Shown: piece by piece, positions 61,712 through 64,000 of the stretch
Layout of the letters: every line of letters begins with the position of its first letter
Numbering within the stretch: the first letter of the stretch is position 1
From: Lentisphaerota bacterium
GTDB taxonomy: Bacteria > Verrucomicrobiota > Lentisphaeria > Victivallales > Victivallaceae
Assembly: GCA_015061745.1 (NCBI GenBank)
Contig: SUWB01000002.1
Span: 1 to 64,000 of the forward strand
Length of the DNA stretch: 64,000 nt
Direction: 5' to 3'
Notes under the pieces: generated by a model
Database searches by the model: none
Told to the model about the DNA's origin: nothing
What the model saw: only the letters and a program-made list of their open reading frames with translations
Translations under genes and position numbers: made by a program

Positions 61712-61782
61712 GCTTGTCATTATCAACATACCTCTAATATACACCCCAAATTCACATTTGTCAAGCGTAATTTTAATTTTTT

Positions 61783-62652
61783 TTACAATATTCCGCAACT
61801 TTTCAGGGCAGCAGCCAATTTTTCACGGTTGGCAGGAGCCATTTCGCACAGAGGCAGACGATATTCCTCAGTGCACTGTCCAACCATTGCCATAGCAGCT
61901 TTGATGGGAATGGGGTTGGTTTCAATAAAGAGATCTTTGAAAATCCGGTAATATTTCCGGTGCAGAGCCAGAGCCGCAGCAAAATCCCCCGTCAAGGCGG
62001 CATTCACCATAGCACTGAGCTCTCCGGGAACCAGGTTGGAAGCCACACTGATGACACCTTGGGCTCCCACTGAAATCATAGGAACTGTCAGAGAATCATC
62101 TCCGCACAACACAGCAGTATCCACCTGCTCAAGAATCTCAGAAACCCGGTCCACGCTGCCGCCGGCTTCTTTGACAGCCTGAATCATCGGATTGCTCACA
62201 AGACGGACGATCGTGTCCACATTAATGGGAACTCCGCAGCGGCCGGGAATGTTATAGAGCACCACAGGCAGCTGGCATTTGTCCGCCACAGTTGAAAAGT
62301 GACGGTAAAGCCCTTCCTGGGTGGGCTTATTATAATAAGGAGTCACCTGCAATGTGGCATCGGCTCCAATAGCTTTAGCTTCGTTGGTCAGGTAAACAGC
62401 TTCTTCAGTGGAGTTTGCACCGGTTCCGGCGATCACCTGGCATCTGCCGGCAGCACATTTGACCACAGCTTCAATGATCTTAAGATGTTCCTCAGGACTG
62501 ACAGTGGGAGATTCACCGGTGGTGCCCACCGGAACGACTCCGGCGACTTTGCCGGCGATCTGTTTTTCTACCAGTGCCGTCAATGCGTCGTAGTCAACTG
62601 CCCCATTGCGGAAAGGGGTGATCAAAGCCGTGTATACACCTCTGAATTCCAT
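61783..62652 (-). CDS. dapA: 4-hydroxy-tetrahydrodipicolinate synthase
   Basis: 289 residues from the ATG at 62652 (GGTGA upstream), the normal DapA length; the frame runs four codons further upstream. VPVGTTGESPT gives Thr44 and Thr45, TPYYNKP gives Tyr106/107, VLYNIPGR gives Tyr133, and QAVKEAGG gives the Schiff-base Lys161: all catalytic residues stand at the E. coli positions. It condenses pyruvate with aspartate semialdehyde in the lysine/diaminopimelate pathway. It stands alone between the tRNAs and the divergent helicase gene. A possible promoter (TTGAAA, 17 bp, TATTTT) lies at 62727-62757 on the minus strand. Confidence 0.95.
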   Translation of the reverse strand: MEFRGVYTALITPFRNGAVDYDALTALVEKQIAGKVAGVVPVGTTGESPTVSPEEHLKIIEAVVKCAAGRCQVIAGTGANSTEEAVYLTNEAKAIGADATLQVTPYYNKPTQEGLYRHFSTVADKCQLPVVLYNIPGRCGVPINVDTIVRLVSNPMIQAVKEAGGSVDRVSEILEQVDTAVLCGDDSLTVPMISVGAQGVISVASNLVPGELSAMVNAALTGDFAAALALHRKYYRIFKDLFIETNPIPIKAAMAMVGQCTEEYRLPLCEMAPANREKLAAALKSCGIL

Positions 62653-62850
62653 AAAAATCACCAAGCTCCAATTTCTGAAATATATTTAGTTTAACAGCCG
62701 CCATTTGCGGCCAGACTTGTATCCGGTATAAAATATCACCATTTCAAAGACTTTTCAATACCTCACGCCCCCGGTGAAAAGATTTTTTTGAAAAATATCT
62801 TCTGGTTGGTACATTTTTCCGGGAATGAGACGCTTTTTTCTCTGTTTTCT

Positions 62851-62879
62851 TTGAAAGAAGCACTTTTTGGTGCTATATT
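62851..62879 (+). promoter_or_regulatory. Promoter of the HrpA-like gene, very close to the ATG
   Basis: TTGAAA (62851-62856), 17 bp, TATATT (62874-62879). The ATG starts at 62885, only five bases after the -10 box, so transcription would begin at or beside the start codon and the mRNA would be leaderless or nearly so. Confidence 0.6.
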
Positions 62880-62884
62880 AAGAA

Positions 62885-64000
62885 ATGGAAAATAAAGAAC
62901 ACAATTCAACAAAAAATCCCCGTCTGGAAGCACTCAGTAAAGCAGTGATCTCTTATCCGGAGCAGCTGCCCGTTTCCGCAAAGATCGGGGAGATCAAGGA
63001 ACTGTGGCGGCACAATCAGGTCATTATCGTCTGCGGTGCCACCGGTTCCGGAAAAACGACCCAGCTCCCCAAGGCGGCTCTTGAGCTGGGATGCGTTTCC
63101 GTCGGCTGTACCCAGCCCCGCCGGATCGCCGCCACCGCTATGGCAAGACGCCTGGCAAGTGAACTGCAGGTCCCTTTCGGTGAAGGTGTCGGATGTAAAA
63201 TGCGTTTTCAGGAAAACACCTCCCCCGCCACCTTTCTGAAATTTATGACCGACGGTATACTGCTGGCCGAAAGCCGCTCCGACCGGCTGCTGAAAAAATA
63301 TGATGCCCTTATTATCGACGAAGCACACGAACGTTCTCTGAATATCGACTTCATATTGGGAATGTTGAAACTTCTCTGCGCCAAAAGGCCGGATCTAAAA
63401 ATCGCCATTTCATCGGCGACCCTTGATGCGGGAGCATTTTCAGTTTTTTTCAACGATGCCCCCGTAATCGACATTGAAGGCCGCACCTTTCCCATTGACG
63501 ACGTTTACCTGCCTCCGGAAGACGATGAAGAACTCCCTGAACTGGTGGCAAGAGGCGTCGAAACTTACTTGCGTGAAAATCTCAGGGGAGACGCTTTGGT
63601 ATTTCTGCCCGGTGAGCGGGAAATCCGGGATACCGCCGATATGCTCAACGGCAGAAACTACGGCGGCGTTGAAGTGCTCCAGCTTTACGGACGCCTCAGC
63701 AATGCCGATCAGCAAAAGGTTTTTCATCCGGGGAAACTCCGCAGGATCATTCTCAGTACCAACGTGGCCGAAACCTCTCTGACCATTCCCAATATCCGCT
63801 GCTGTATTGACTCCGGCCTTGCCCGGGTCAAAAGGTACAACCCCCGCAGCCGCATTGAGGAATTGCAGCTTGAAATGATCTCTCAGGCCTCTATGCGGCA
63901 GAGACGGGGACGGTGCGGACGAACCGGCCCGGGGCTGTGTATCCACCTTTACGGCACTTCAGATGAAGAACGCGCAATGCCTCAGACCGATCCGGAAATC
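62885..64000 (+). CDS. hrpA: ATP-dependent RNA helicase HrpA-like (DEAH), 5' part only
   Basis: The frame from the ATG at 62885 stays open to the right edge (372 residues seen; family proteins have about 800-1300). Walker A is GATGSGKTTQLPK, motif Ia TQPRRIAATAMARRLASEL, Walker B DEAHERSLNIDF, motif III SSATLD and motif V STNVAETSLTIPN, with QRRGRCGRTGPG for motif VI. The wording of Ia and FLKFMTDGILLAE is closer to HrpA than to HrpB. It unwinds RNA, and in other bacteria it acts on stalled ribosomes or mRNA processing. No Shine-Dalgarno site is visible, and the promoter is directly before the ATG. Confidence 0.92.
   Translation, partial: MENKEHNSTKNPRLEALSKAVISYPEQLPVSAKIGEIKELWRHNQVIIVCGATGSGKTTQLPKAALELGCVSVGCTQPRRIAATAMARRLASELQVPFGEGVGCKMRFQENTSPATFLKFMTDGILLAESRSDRLLKKYDALIIDEAHERSLNIDFILGMLKLLCAKRPDLKIAISSATLDAGAFSVFFNDAPVIDIEGRTFPIDDVYLPPEDDEELPELVARGVETYLRENLRGDALVFLPGEREIRDTADMLNGRNYGGVEVLQLYGRLSNADQQKVFHPGKLRRIILSTNVAETSLTIPNIRCCIDSGLARVKRYNPRSRIEELQLEMISQASMRQRRGRCGRTGPGLCIHLYGTSDEERAMPQTDPEI

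Overview
The window looks like a chromosomal segment of a polysaccharide-degrading bacterium of the PVC superphylum, most likely Lentisphaerota (Victivallales-like). This assignment is inferred from gene content, not from a marker tree. The evidence is two type-II-secretion-type pseudopilins with the hydrophobic start [13 protein letters not shown] and a late DG-box motif, many unlinked glycosidases and esterases (GH78, GH29, GH39-like, GH20-like, DUF4838), large secreted beta-helix and lyase-like proteins, and Asp-box (BNR) proteins. From 0.16 to 43.2 kb almost every gene lies on the minus strand in tight runs with overlapping or nearly touching stops and starts.

Layout. 0-0.15 kb: the 5' end of a group IIC intron (minus strand), placed directly behind the terminator of a lipid kinase gene. 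0.16-9.2 kb: lipid kinase, an acetyl-xylan-esterase-like hydrolase, and two tandem paralogous secreted beta-helix proteins. 9.3-13.7 kb: Gfo/Idh dehydrogenase, TIM-barrel isomerase, GDPD, low-molecular-weight phosphatase, MFS transporter. 13.8-17.4 kb: L-rhamnose isomerase overlapping an alpha-L-rhamnosidase, so rhamnosides are probably cleaved and isomerised in the cell. 17.5-28 kb: lipocalin, then a long run (lyase-like protein, 2-hydroxyacid dehydrogenase, cytosolic Asp-box protein, beta-lactamase-fold hydrolase, epimerase, DHDPS-family aldolase) that reads like a sugar-acid or sialic-acid-like catabolic pathway. 28-36.3 kb: two pseudopilin genes alternating with a second lyase-like giant protein and an Asp-box protein. 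36.3-43.2 kb: GntR-LacI-type regulator, carbon-nitrogen hydrolase, GH20-like and GH39-like enzymes. 43.5-49.2 kb (plus strand): GH29 fucosidase, DUF2442 protein, AraC regulator (minus), esterase, six-hairpin glycosidase. 49.2-53.3 kb: a repeat-rich accessory island. 53.3-61 kb: hydrolases, DUF4838 protein, membrane proteins. 61.3-64 kb: tRNA-Glu, tRNA-Val, tRNA-Glu, dapA, and the start of an HrpA-type helicase.

Two structures stand out. (1) Both pseudopilin genes begin with several in-frame copies of the prepilin motif FTLIELLV separated by hairpin-rich modules. Only the last copy is followed by the hydrophobic helix, while the Shine-Dalgarno site precedes the first copy. Deletion between the first and last copies would give an ordinary pseudopilin. 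(2) Two four-helix-bundle (S23/Avd-like) genes have ACGGAC decamers (strict or near 10-nt period) just before their start codons and the complementary GTCCGT decamers inside the coding region. Each is also preceded by an upstream ORF that reads through the array and overlaps the start as ATGA. Gene-less head-to-head versions of the same arrays sit inside a 250-bp tandem repeat downstream.
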